From Gemmatimonadota bacterium (GTDB lineage: Bacteria; Gemmatimonadota; Gemmatimonadetes; Gemmatimonadales; GWC2-71-9), in NCBI GenBank assembly GCA_003220905.1, contig QHTS01000057.1, forward strand, positions 1 through 14,774: 14,774 bases of DNA. The letters are read 5' to 3'. Position numbers and translations under genes: made by a program. The notes below the pieces were generated by a model, which was given only the letters and a program-made list of their open reading frames with translations, did no database searches and was not told the DNA's origin. This document shows, piece by piece, positions 1 through 6,872 of this stretch; position 1 is the stretch's first letter, and every line of letters begins with the position of its first letter.

Positions 1-520
1 TCGCCGCGCCTTCCGGCCCGTTGTCCTCGAGCTGGGCCGTGCCGACGATGTCGCCGGTCTTGGCATCGAGGGCCACGGCGGTGCCGATGGGCCGGCTGTG
101 ATTCGTGAGGATGATCCGGTCGGCAAAGTCCTCGTACATGATGCCGTCGAGGCCGCCGGTGGCGACCGGAATCTTCTTGATCACCGCCAGGGTCTTGAGA
201 TCGAACATCGTCACCGTCGAATCGCCGCCGTTGGTGATGAACCCGCGCCCCGACTTGGGCGCCAAGGCGATGCCGTGCGTGCGCGGCGTGTCGGGAATGT
301 CCGCTAAGATCCTGCCGGTGGTACCGTCCACCACCATCACATGGGTCCCGCGTGACACGAACACCCTGCCCGTGCCGGGCTCGGCGGTCAGGTAATCGGT
401 GTCGCCGTCGCCGCCGATCGAGAACTTCGCCGCCTTGAACGTTTGCGCGGGGCTTACGGGGGGCCGCGCCAGGGCCGAAGCCAGGAGCAACGCGGGAACG
501 AAGAGTGCCGGTTTGATCAT
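1..520 (-). CDS. YncE-like YVTN beta-propeller protein, exported (3' end cut by window edge)
   Basis: The minus strand is open from an ATG at 520 to the left edge, giving 173 residues with no stop. The N-terminus (MIKPALFVPALLLASALA) is a signal peptide, with likely cleavage near the PAQ at about residues 24-26. The rest shows repeated beta-propeller blades: VFVSRGTHVMVVDGTTG, then FITNGGDSTVTMFDLKT, then IILTNHSRP followed by VALDAKTGDIVG. This is the pattern of YncE/YVTN-repeat proteins, which are periplasmic or secreted seven-bladed propellers, usually of unknown ligand. GAGGAT lies five bases before the ATG and supports the start. The gene begins 24 bp after the 107-residue gene and is probably the sixth gene of the operon starting with dps. 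The family call is solid; the ligand and role cannot be read from sequence. Confidence 0.85.
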   Translation of the reverse strand, partial: MIKPALFVPALLLASALARPPVSPAQTFKAAKFSIGGDGDTDYLTAEPGTGRVFVSRGTHVMVVDGTTGRILADIPDTPRTHGIALAPKSGRGFITNGGDSTVTMFDLKTLAVIKKIPVATGGLDGIMYEDFADRIILTNHSRPIGTAVALDAKTGDIVGTAQLEDNGPEGAA

Positions 521-544
521 ACGATCCTCGGTCGGTGTCGCTTC

Positions 545-868
545 TCAGTCGGGCCGCCGCGGGTGGCGACGCAGCCGTGCCGTGGCCTCGTCGATGCGGG
601 CGATGTACGTCCGCATGGCCTCGCCGTGCGCACGCCGGGGCACGACGAAGTGTTGGTCGTCGGGGCGCGAGCTCTTCAAGTCGTCGACCATCAAGTCGCC
701 TCCGTGTGCCTCGACCGCCGCTTCAAAACGCTCGACGGCCGCGAGCAGGTCCACCAGATCCTCGGGACTCTCGGTGCCGGTCACCGCGATGCCGCGGTTC
801 CGCAGGCGAGCCGCGACATCCGCCACCGCTGCCGCACGCTCCTCAGCTTCTTCGTCGTACTGCTCCAT
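545..868 (-). CDS. Uncharacterised 107-residue helical charged protein
   Basis: This encodes a 107-residue protein I do not recognise. It is soluble, rich in Ala, Glu, Asp and Arg, and has no signal peptide, membrane segment or cysteine. The N-terminal ~60 residues (MEQYDEEAEERAAAVADVAARL, then VDLLAAVERFEAAVEAHGG) look like long amphipathic helices. The C-terminus is basic (RLRRHPRRPD). The start is supported by GGAGG about ten bases upstream, lying against the stop codon of the DsbA-like gene 16 bp away, so the two are probably translationally coupled. Its place between a DsbA-like oxidoreductase and a beta-propeller in a redox operon suggests an accessory role, but no reaction can be assigned. 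Confidence 0.75.
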   Translation of the reverse strand: MEQYDEEAEERAAAVADVAARLRNRGIAVTGTESPEDLVDLLAAVERFEAAVEAHGGDLMVDDLKSSRPDDQHFVVPRRAHGEAMRTYIARIDEATARLRRHPRRPD

Positions 869-884
869 ACCCCAACGCTCCTCC

Positions 885-1406
885 CTACAGTGCTCGCCGC
901 AGCGCGGCGGCGAGCGTCTTGGCGTCGCCCGGCTCTTCGTGGCGACGGCCGTTGATGAAGAACCTGGGCGTGCCGCTCACGCCGCTGCGGGTGCCGCTCA
1001 CGACGTCCTCCCTCACGCGGGCCGCATGCACGTGGGCGACGAGCTCGCGCCGCACCCGCTCCGCGTCGAGCCCCAGCTCCCGCGCGTACCGCACCAGATC
1101 CTCGTCCGCGAGCGCCGCCTGCCGTTGGTACAGGAGATCGTGCATCTCCCAGAACTTCCCTTGCGCGGCAGCCGCCTCCCCGACCTCCGCAGCGTGTTGC
1201 GCGTGCGGGTGCTCCTCACTTACGGGAAAATGCCGGAACACGAACCGCACCTTCCCTCCGACCTGCCGGAGCACCTGCTTCAGGTCCGCGTAGGCGCGCC
1301 CGCAAAACGGGCACTCGAAATCGCCGTACTCCACGAGCGTCACCGGGGCATCCGCCGTTCCCAGGGCGTGATCGCGCGGGCCGACGGGCGGTGTGAGCAG
1401 GGCCAT
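885..1406 (-). CDS. DsbA-family thiol oxidoreductase, cytoplasmic type (CPFC)
   Basis: A 173-residue thioredoxin-fold protein of the DsbA/Thioredoxin_4 group. It opens with GTADAPVTLVEYGDFECPFCG: strand, then the CPFC active site at residues 32-35. The alpha-helical insert follows (about 65-135), and the cis-proline loop SGTPRFFING lies at about 144-153. No signal peptide is present, unlike periplasmic DsbA, so it should act in the cytoplasm, possibly as a disulfide reductase, isomerase or FrnE-like chaperone. The ATG at 1406 was chosen because homology begins just after it. The open frame continues upstream only as overlap with the zinc-finger gene. No clear Shine-Dalgarno is seen; the gene starts 10 bp after the upstream stop, so translation may be coupled. 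Third from last in the dps operon, it is a plausible partner of the flavoprotein two genes upstream, though that link is inference. Confidence 0.93.
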   Translation of the reverse strand: MALLTPPVGPRDHALGTADAPVTLVEYGDFECPFCGRAYADLKQVLRQVGGKVRFVFRHFPVSEEHPHAQHAAEVGEAAAAQGKFWEMHDLLYQRQAALADEDLVRYARELGLDAERVRRELVAHVHAARVREDVVSGTRSGVSGTPRFFINGRRHEEPGDAKTLAAALRRAL

Positions 1407-1416
1407 GGAGGTCGGT

Positions 1417-1686
1417 TCAATACTCTGCGAACAGGTCGTCCGGATAGCAGTACAGCCATTGCTCCCCCGGCTCCGCCGACGCGACCACCGGGTGCCCGCT
1501 CGAGCGGGCGTGCTTCGAGGCGTGGCGGTTGGGGGAGCTGTCGCAGCACAGCGTGGCGCCGCACTCCTGGCAGGTGCGCAAATGGACCCATTGCGCGCCC
1601 AGCTTGACGCACTCCGCGCATTCGCGGCGTTTGGCGTGCCGCACGGTCGTGATCTGACCGAGGTGGGCACAGGTACCGTCTGACAC
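1417..1686 (-). CDS. UBP-type (ubiquitin-binding) zinc-finger protein
   Basis: An 89-residue single-domain protein starting at GTG (1684-1686). AGGGGAG sits about seven bases upstream and overlaps the TAA of the flavoprotein gene. The Zn-binding pattern of ZnF-UBP domains is complete: C6 and H8, C23/C26, C39/C42, C47, H55, H59 and H65, ending in the GHPVVAS strand. The tail EQWLYCYPDD keeps aromatics (W77, Y79, Y81) at the place where HDAC6 and USP5 domains grip the C-terminal Gly-Gly of ubiquitin. Free-standing bacterial members occur without any ubiquitin system and their ligand is unknown. Location between a thioredoxin-reductase-like flavoprotein and a DsbA-like protein suggests a redox-linked role, possibly as a zinc/thiol sensor or adaptor. 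The family call is firm; the function is not. Confidence 0.92.
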   Translation of the reverse strand: MSDGTCAHLGQITTVRHAKRRECAECVKLGAQWVHLRTCQECGATLCCDSSPNRHASKHARSSGHPVVASAEPGEQWLYCYPDDLFAEY

Positions 1687-1698
1687 CGTGGTCTCCCC

Positions 1699-3375
1699 TT
1701 ACTCGTGCAGCACCCGGTGGACGGCAGCGATCGCGATCGACCCCTCGCCCACCGCCGAGGCCACGCGCTTCAAGCTCCCCGAGCGGACGTCGCCGATCGC
1801 GAACACGCCGGGGCGGCTCGTCTCGAGCAGATGGGGAGCGCGGGCGAGCGGCCAGCGCGCGGTGGCCAGGTCCTCCGGGAACAGGTCCGGTCCGGTCTTG
1901 ATGAACCCCTTGTCGTCGAGTGCGAGGCAGCTGTCCAGCCAGTGCGTGCTGGGCACCGCGCCCGTCATGGTGAAGACATGCCGGATGCCGTGTGTCTCGA
2001 GGCGCCCGGTCTGGTTGTCGCGCCAGCCCACGCGCTCGAGGTGACCATTCCCCTCGAGGCTCACGATCTCCGTGTGCACGTGGCGGACGATGGCGGGATG
2101 GTCTTCGATGCGGCGGATCAGGTAGCGCGACATGGTGTCGGCCAGGCCCGCCGAGCGGATCACCATGTGCACCCGGCGGGCGGCCTGGGCCAGGAACACG
2201 GCGGCCTGGCCCGCCGAGTTGCCGGCGCCAACGACGACCACTTCTTCACCGGCGCATAGCTGCGCCTCCATGAAGGTCGCGGCGTAATACACGCCCGCCC
2301 CTTCGAACCGCGGCAGGTCGTCGATCGGGAGCCGCCGATACTCGGCGCCCGTGGCGATGATCACCGCGCGCGCCGGCAGGCGCTGCCCGTCACCAATCTC
2401 GAGCGCGTACGGTGTGCGGTCGCAGCCGAGGCGTCGGGCCCCGCTTCCGATCATCAGCTGGGCCCCGAACTTCTGCGCCTGGTTGGTGGCGCGTGCCGCC
2501 AGGTCCAGACCGGCGATCCCCGTCGGAAAGCCGAGATAGTTCTCGATACGGGAGCTCGCACCAGCCTGGCCTCCGGGCGCGGTCGACTCCACCACCAGGA
2601 CATCCAGTCCTTCCGACGCCCCGTACACCGCCGCGGCGAGCCCCGCGGGTCCCGCCCCGACGATGACGAGGTCGCGGACCTGGGTCTGATCGATCGCGTC
2701 GTTGAAGCCGAGGGCGTCGGCGATCTGTTGATTGGTCGGGTTCCGGAGCACGACCTCGCTGCACGTAATGACCACGGGTATGTCGGCCGCACTGACGTGG
2801 AAGCGATCGAGCAGCTCCTGGACGCCGGCATCGCGGTCCAGGTCCAGCATGGTGTGGGGATGCCCGTTGCGTGTGAGGAACTCACGAATGCGGAGCGTCC
2901 CCTGGCAATGCTGCGATCCGAGGACCACGACGTCGCTGACGCCGCGGGCGATCAGCTCCACGCGCCGCAGGATGAAGGCGCGCATGAAGATCGCGCTCAG
3001 CTCGCCGTCGGTCTGGATGAGGGCCAGCAGCTCGTCGCGACCGACTTCGATGACTTCGCCGTCCGCTCCCGCCCGGATCTGGGCGAGCCCGCGGCGGCCA
3101 GACAGCATGGTCGCCTCGCCGGTAAACATCCCGGGGCTGAACGAGACGACGATCTCCTCGGCGGCCGTTGGGCGGACGACGTGGATCCGGCCCGCGAGGA
3201 CGACGAAGAACCGCGCCGTCTGCTCACCCGCTTGCACCAGCACCTCGCCCTGCTCGACGTGGCGCCGGCGCCCGTGCGGGCTGATCCGGGCGACTTGCGC
3301 CGGCGTCAGCATCGGGTACAGCCGGTCAGGACGTGACCCGGGCGGTGGGGGCGATGGAGGAGCAGCGAGTGTCAT
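1699..3375 (-). CDS. cNMP-binding / glutaredoxin-like / thioredoxin-reductase-like FAD oxidoreductase
   Basis: A 558-residue three-domain protein. Residues ~20-145 are a CRP/cNMP-binding fold (QGEVLVQAGEQTARFFVVLAG, then FTGEATMLSGRRGLAQIRA). Residues ~147-225 are a glutaredoxin-like domain with a lone cysteine, C157, in SQHCQGT and the ITCSEVVLRNPTN loop at 203-215. Residues ~232-558 are a thioredoxin-reductase fold with the FAD motif GAGPAG (240-245), the NADPH motif GAGNSAG (383-389) and the FAD-closing AIGDVR (526-531). The redox CxxC of true thioredoxin reductase is absent: the usual site reads YYAATFMEAQLC, with only C374 near. This should be an NAD(P)H-dependent flavoenzyme with an unusual electron path, perhaps through C157, and possibly controlled by a nucleotide. 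It starts 4 bp after the dps stop. MLTPAQ (residue 22) is an alternative start. Confidence 0.93.
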   Translation of the reverse strand: MTLAAPPSPPPPGSRPDRLYPMLTPAQVARISPHGRRRHVEQGEVLVQAGEQTARFFVVLAGRIHVVRPTAAEEIVVSFSPGMFTGEATMLSGRRGLAQIRAGADGEVIEVGRDELLALIQTDGELSAIFMRAFILRRVELIARGVSDVVVLGSQHCQGTLRIREFLTRNGHPHTMLDLDRDAGVQELLDRFHVSAADIPVVITCSEVVLRNPTNQQIADALGFNDAIDQTQVRDLVIVGAGPAGLAAAVYGASEGLDVLVVESTAPGGQAGASSRIENYLGFPTGIAGLDLAARATNQAQKFGAQLMIGSGARRLGCDRTPYALEIGDGQRLPARAVIIATGAEYRRLPIDDLPRFEGAGVYYAATFMEAQLCAGEEVVVVGAGNSAGQAAVFLAQAARRVHMVIRSAGLADTMSRYLIRRIEDHPAIVRHVHTEIVSLEGNGHLERVGWRDNQTGRLETHGIRHVFTMTGAVPSTHWLDSCLALDDKGFIKTGPDLFPEDLATARWPLARAPHLLETSRPGVFAIGDVRSGSLKRVASAVGEGSIAIAAVHRVLHE

Positions 3376-3379
3376 GGTG

Positions 3380-3883
3380 TCACGCGCCCTGCTGATGCGC
3401 TTCGACGAACCAGAGCCACTTGTCGACGCCGCGGGAGATCTCGGTCAGGATGTCCGCGCTGCCCGCGTCCTCCAGCTCGTTCATCTCCTCGATGCCGACC
3501 CGCACCGTGCGGCCGAACATGGCGAGCGCGTCCGACAGCGCCGCCACGTGCTCCGCCCCGGTAGAGAGCCCGAGGGGATAGTCGACGAGGGTGGAGCGCT
3601 CCGCGACGACCCCCACCGTACCCTCGGCAATGCCGCCGAGCTGCACGACCCGCTCGGCGAGCAGGTCCGCGTACTGCTGGACGTCCTCGGTGATCTCGTC
3701 GAACAGCTTATGGAGGGCGATGAACGTGGGGCCCTTCACGTTCCAGTGCGCCTGCTTGCACTGCGCCTGCAGATCGATGCAGTCGGCGAGGCGCTGGTTG
3801 AGCAGCGCGACCGCCTCCGCTCGACTAGCCTCCGGCAGATCGTTCTTCGTGGGATAGAGTCGCGGCGTGGTGGTGCTGGTCAT
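3380..3883 (-). CDS. dps: Dps ferritin-like DNA-protection / iron-storage protein
   Basis: A 167-residue Dps protein, normal length. Dps forms a hollow dodecamer that oxidises Fe(II) with hydrogen peroxide and stores Fe(III), protecting DNA. The intersubunit ferroxidase residues are all present with the spacing of the Listeria protein: H46, H58, D62, D73 and E77, within KQAHWNVKGPTFIALHKLFDE and QQYADLLAERV. The N-terminal extension is short (MTSTTTPRLYPTKNDL) and not lysine-rich, so direct DNA binding is uncertain. AGGAGA lies about eight bases before the ATG. This is the first gene of the minus-strand operon, with the flavoprotein gene starting 4 bp after its stop. A divergent 152-bp region separates it from the DUF5916 gene. 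Oxidative-stress control is expected for the family, but no recognisable OxyR or PerR site is seen. Confidence 0.96.
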   Translation of the reverse strand: MTSTTTPRLYPTKNDLPEASRAEAVALLNQRLADCIDLQAQCKQAHWNVKGPTFIALHKLFDEITEDVQQYADLLAERVVQLGGIAEGTVGVVAERSTLVDYPLGLSTGAEHVAALSDALAMFGRTVRVGIEEMNELEDAGSADILTEISRGVDKWLWFVEAHQQGA

Positions 3884-4035
3884 CGTCGTCTCCTAGCGAG
3901 TGGGCCTCAACGGGTACCGCAGCTGCCTCTTCAATAATAGTCGAGACTCGCTCCGTCCGTGCTCGCTATGGTTCTGACACGTTCCTCACGCCTTCCGAGT
4001 GCCCCTTTGACGACTTTGCAGCCATAATAACGGCC
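3884..4035. promoter_or_regulatory. Divergent intergenic region (dps operon / DUF5916 gene)
   Basis: This 152-bp region lies between two divergent starts and must hold the promoter of the dps operon unless that operon starts further upstream. On the minus strand, TATTAT (3934-3939) is a fair -10 box but has no good TTGACA partner 16-18 bp upstream. On the plus strand, CATAAT (4023-4028) lies too close to TTGACG (4007-4012) to form a sigma-70 promoter. No clear operator palindrome is visible. Confidence 0.4.
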
Positions 4036-6335
4036 ATGCTCCTCGCGGTGTGCGCCCTCCTCCATTGCTCCGACTCCACGTCTAGCTACTCGGGCCGGGA
4101 CCACGAGCTCGACGTGCCGATTCCGCGCTTTGAAGCCGATGTCGTCATAGACGGCGACCTCACTGACTCCGTCTGGGCCGGTGCCGCGCGGTTGACCGGC
4201 TTCTCGCAGTACGCCCCCAACGACGGCCTGGCGGCGGCCGACTCGACCACGGTGCTGGTCTGGTACTCGGCCACGGCGATCTACTTCGGCATTCGGGCGT
4301 TCGAGCTGCACGGCCGCCCCACCATGACGTTGGCGAATCGCGACCAGATCTTCGACGACGACAACGTGCAGATCCTGCTCGGCACGTTCAACGATGGGAA
4401 ACGGGCCTTGCTGTTCGCCGTGAATCCCGTGGGCGTCCAAGGCGATGGCTCCCTGATCGATGGTACGAACATCACCGCCAGCGGCTTCATCGGCGGCGCC
4501 GTGGTGGGACGGGAGCAGCCGGACCTCAGTCCCGACTTCGTGTTTCAGTCGCGCGGGCGCGTGACCGATTGGGGATACGAAGTCGAGGTGCGCATTCCGT
4601 TCAAGAGCCTGCGGTATCAGCCGCGCCAGCCGCAGGACTGGCGGCTGAACATCGTGCGCCAGGTCAAACATTCGGGCGTCGAGGATTCCTGGTTCCCGGC
4701 GCGGCGCGCCAATGCGACGTTCGTCGGCCAGGCGGGTAACCTGGTCGGCCTGAGCGGCATGCATCGCGGTCTCGTGGTGGACTTGAACCCGGAGGCGACC
4801 GGGAAAGCGAGCGGTGCTCGCCGTTCCAGCGGGCGCTATGCGTACGACGTGGGAGACCCGCAGGTGGGCGGCAACGTCCGCTGGGGCGTCTCCGACAACC
4901 TCACCCTCAACGGCACCGTCAAGCCGGACTTTTCCCAGGTCGAATCGGACGCGGGCCAGCTCGCGTTCGATCCGCGGCAGGCGCTGTTCTTTCCGGAGAA
5001 GCGGCCCTTCTTTCTGGAAGGCAGCGAGCTGTTTCAGGTGCCGCAGAGCCTGATCTACACGCGGCGCATCGTCCAACCGGTCGCAGCGGTCAAGCTTACC
5101 GGGACGACCTTCGGCACCGACATCGGCCTGCTCTCGGCGGTGGACCAGAAGTTCGCGTCGGCGACGGGCACGGACAATCCCATTTTCACGATTCTCCGGG
5201 CCCAGCGGAGCCTCGGCCGAGGCTCGCGCGTCGGCCTCGCGTACACCGATCGGATCGAGGGCGGCGATTACAACCGCGTGGCGGAGGTCGACAGCCGGCT
5301 CGTCTTCAAGGAGATCTACGGACTCAACCTGCAGCTCGCCGGCAGCCGCACGCGGACGGGCGGCGTGACCACGACCGCGCCGCTGTGGTTGAGCCAGTTC
5401 ACGATTCAGCATCGCATCTGGGGTCTGCGCAGCCTGTTTGCCGGCATCTCGGACGAGTTTCGCGACGCGAGCGGATTCATCGGCCGGGCGGGGATCGTGC
5501 ATTCGTACGTCGATCCGAGCTACACGACCTATGGCGGGCCCGGGGCGCTCGTGCAGCGGTTCACGGGCGACATCCTGGTGGACGGCATCTGGCAGTATCA
5601 GAACTTCATCCACGGGCGCCACCTGCAGGACAAAAAGCTGCACTTCAACGGCAACGCGGCGCTGCGTGGCGGGTGGAACCTCGGGACTCCGCCCTGTATG
5701 CGGCCTACCGTCTCGTAGTGCCGGACTCCGGCCCCCTCCCGGTGCGGTTCACCGGACAGCCGACGATCGTGAATGGCGAATACATCGTCCAGATCGGGAC
5801 GCCCCAGTGGAAGCACTTCAGTGGCAGCGGGTTCTTCCTGCAGGGCCACGATGAGAACTTCTTCGAGTGGGCCTCGGCCGATCTGCGACTGCTGAGCGTG
5901 GACGTGTCGTACCGCCCCACGGAGCGGCTCCGCAACAGCGTGAGCTATTTCTGGCAGCAGGTGAATCGGCGCACCGACGGCAGCCTCGTGAATGTCGGCC
6001 GCATTCTGCGGACCAAGCTCGAGTACCAGCTGTCGCGACCGCTGTTCGTCCGGGTGGTGGGCCAGTACATCCAGGACAAGACCGACTCGCTGCGGGACGA
6101 CTCACGCACCGGCGCGCCCATTTTCATCCAGGGGGACAGCCTGAGGCGCGCGGCCGCGTTGCACAGCAATCTCTTCCACACCGATGTGCTGCTCAGCTAT
6201 CAACCGGTGCCGGGGACCGTGGTGTTCGCTGGGTACGGCAGCAACATGCTGGACGAGGAGGCATTCCGGTTCCGGGGCCTCAGGCGTACCGACGACACCT
6301 TCTTTCTCAAGCTGAGCTATTTGTTCAGGCTCTGA
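4036..6335 (+). pseudogene. DUF5916 outer-membrane protein (CBM9-like domain + beta-barrel), split by one missing base
   Basis: Two frames together give one ~766-residue protein, normal for the family. Part 1 (4036-5718) has a short hydrophobic leader, then a carbohydrate-binding family 9-like domain (VVIDGDLTDSVWAGAARLTG, NDGLAAADSTTVLVWY), then the hallmark LFFPEKRPFFLEGSELF and barrel strands. The frame then breaks after GGWNLG. Part 2 resumes with DSALYAAYRLVVPDSGP and continues to 6335, ending DDTFFLKLSYLFRL, a typical outer-membrane terminal strand. Adding one G to the GGG at 5683-5685 joins the halves as GGWNLGDSALYAAYRL. The break is either a sequence error or a recent mutation; conservation of the second half favours error or a very young lesion. 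No Shine-Dalgarno is seen before 4036, so the start is uncertain. The function of DUF5916 barrels is unproven; a role in glycan or organic-nutrient uptake is often assumed. Confidence 0.88.
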
Positions 6336-6359
6336 ACCGTAGTCCGGCGACGAGCGCCC

Positions 6360-6810
6360 ATGCCTCCTACGCTGATCCTGCTCGTTGGAATGGCCACGAT
6401 CCTCGGGGCGATCCTCTTGCTCCGCCTGAACGCGTTCCTGGCGCTGATCATCGCCGCAATCGTAGTCAGCTTGCTCGCGCCCGGCGAGCCTGCGGTGAAG
6501 ATCGCTCGCGTGGCCGAGGGCTTCGGCCGCACGGCAGGCACCATCGGGGTCGTCATCGCGCTGGCGTCGATCGCCGGCAAGGCGATGGTCGATGTACGCC
6601 CGCACCAACCGCAACTATCTCAAGTACATCATGGCGATTGCGGCGGGCGCCGCGGCTACGCACACGCTGGTCCCGCCCACGCCCGGACCGTTGGCGGTGG
6701 CCGGTATGCTGGGCGTGGACCTCGGCACCATGGTCCTGGTCGGCATGGTCGTGGCGGTGCCGGCGGCGGGAGTCGGTCTACTCTACGCGGGATGGGTGGA
6801 TCGCCGGATG
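6360..6810 (+). pseudogene. GntP-family gluconate/sugar-acid permease remnant
   Basis: The N-terminal third of a GntP-type proton-coupled sugar-acid permease in two frames. Residues 1-77 (MPPTLILLVGMATILGAILL, then GFGRTAGTIGVVIALASIAGKAMV) end at about 6590. The homology resumes one frame over from 6589 as SMYARTNRNYLKYIMAI, then ATHTLVPPTPGPLAVAGMLG and LYAGWVDRRM. Between GKAM and YARTNRNYLK, intact GntP proteins carry about 50 more residues (a membrane hairpin with VPVFFDT), so roughly 150 bp plus the frame are lost. The short repeat CGATG at both sides of the join could mark the deletion ends. The C-terminal half (about 220 residues) is absent; the sequence changes into a palindromic repeat at 6811. 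It starts 25 bp after the DUF5916 stop. It cannot make a working transporter. Confidence 0.85.
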
Positions 6811-6856
6811 CCGGTCCTCACTCCCTGTCCCCCTCTCCCTTCGGGAGAGGGGGGAC
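6811..6856. repeat. REP-like palindromic repeat at gntP/yjhG junction
   Basis: CCCCCTCTCCC (6829-6839) pairs perfectly with GGGAGAGGGGG (6843-6853) around a TTC loop. It is preceded by CCGGTCCTCACTCCCTG. The CCCTCTCCC/GGGAGAGGG palindrome resembles dispersed intergenic repeats seen in many GC-rich bacteria. The first 25 bases recur at 13196-13220 with two mismatches. The element begins where GntP homology stops, and YjhG homology starts about 17 bp after it. Confidence 0.75.
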
Positions 6857-6872
6857 TCCGGACGGCCTCCGG

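Noticed and set aside
399..1607. 402-codon plus-strand frame opposite the DsbA and UBP genes
   Set aside because: It has low-complexity Ser/Arg/Ala composition and is antisense to two clear genes.
4007..4028. TTGACG and CATAAT as a promoter for the DUF5916 gene
   Set aside because: The boxes are only 10 bp apart, too close for sigma-70.
3931..5643. 570-codon open frame on the minus strand
   Set aside because: It lies antisense to the DUF5916 gene, is rich in Arg, Ala, His and Val without any family motif, and is explained by GC-rich codon bias on the opposite strand.
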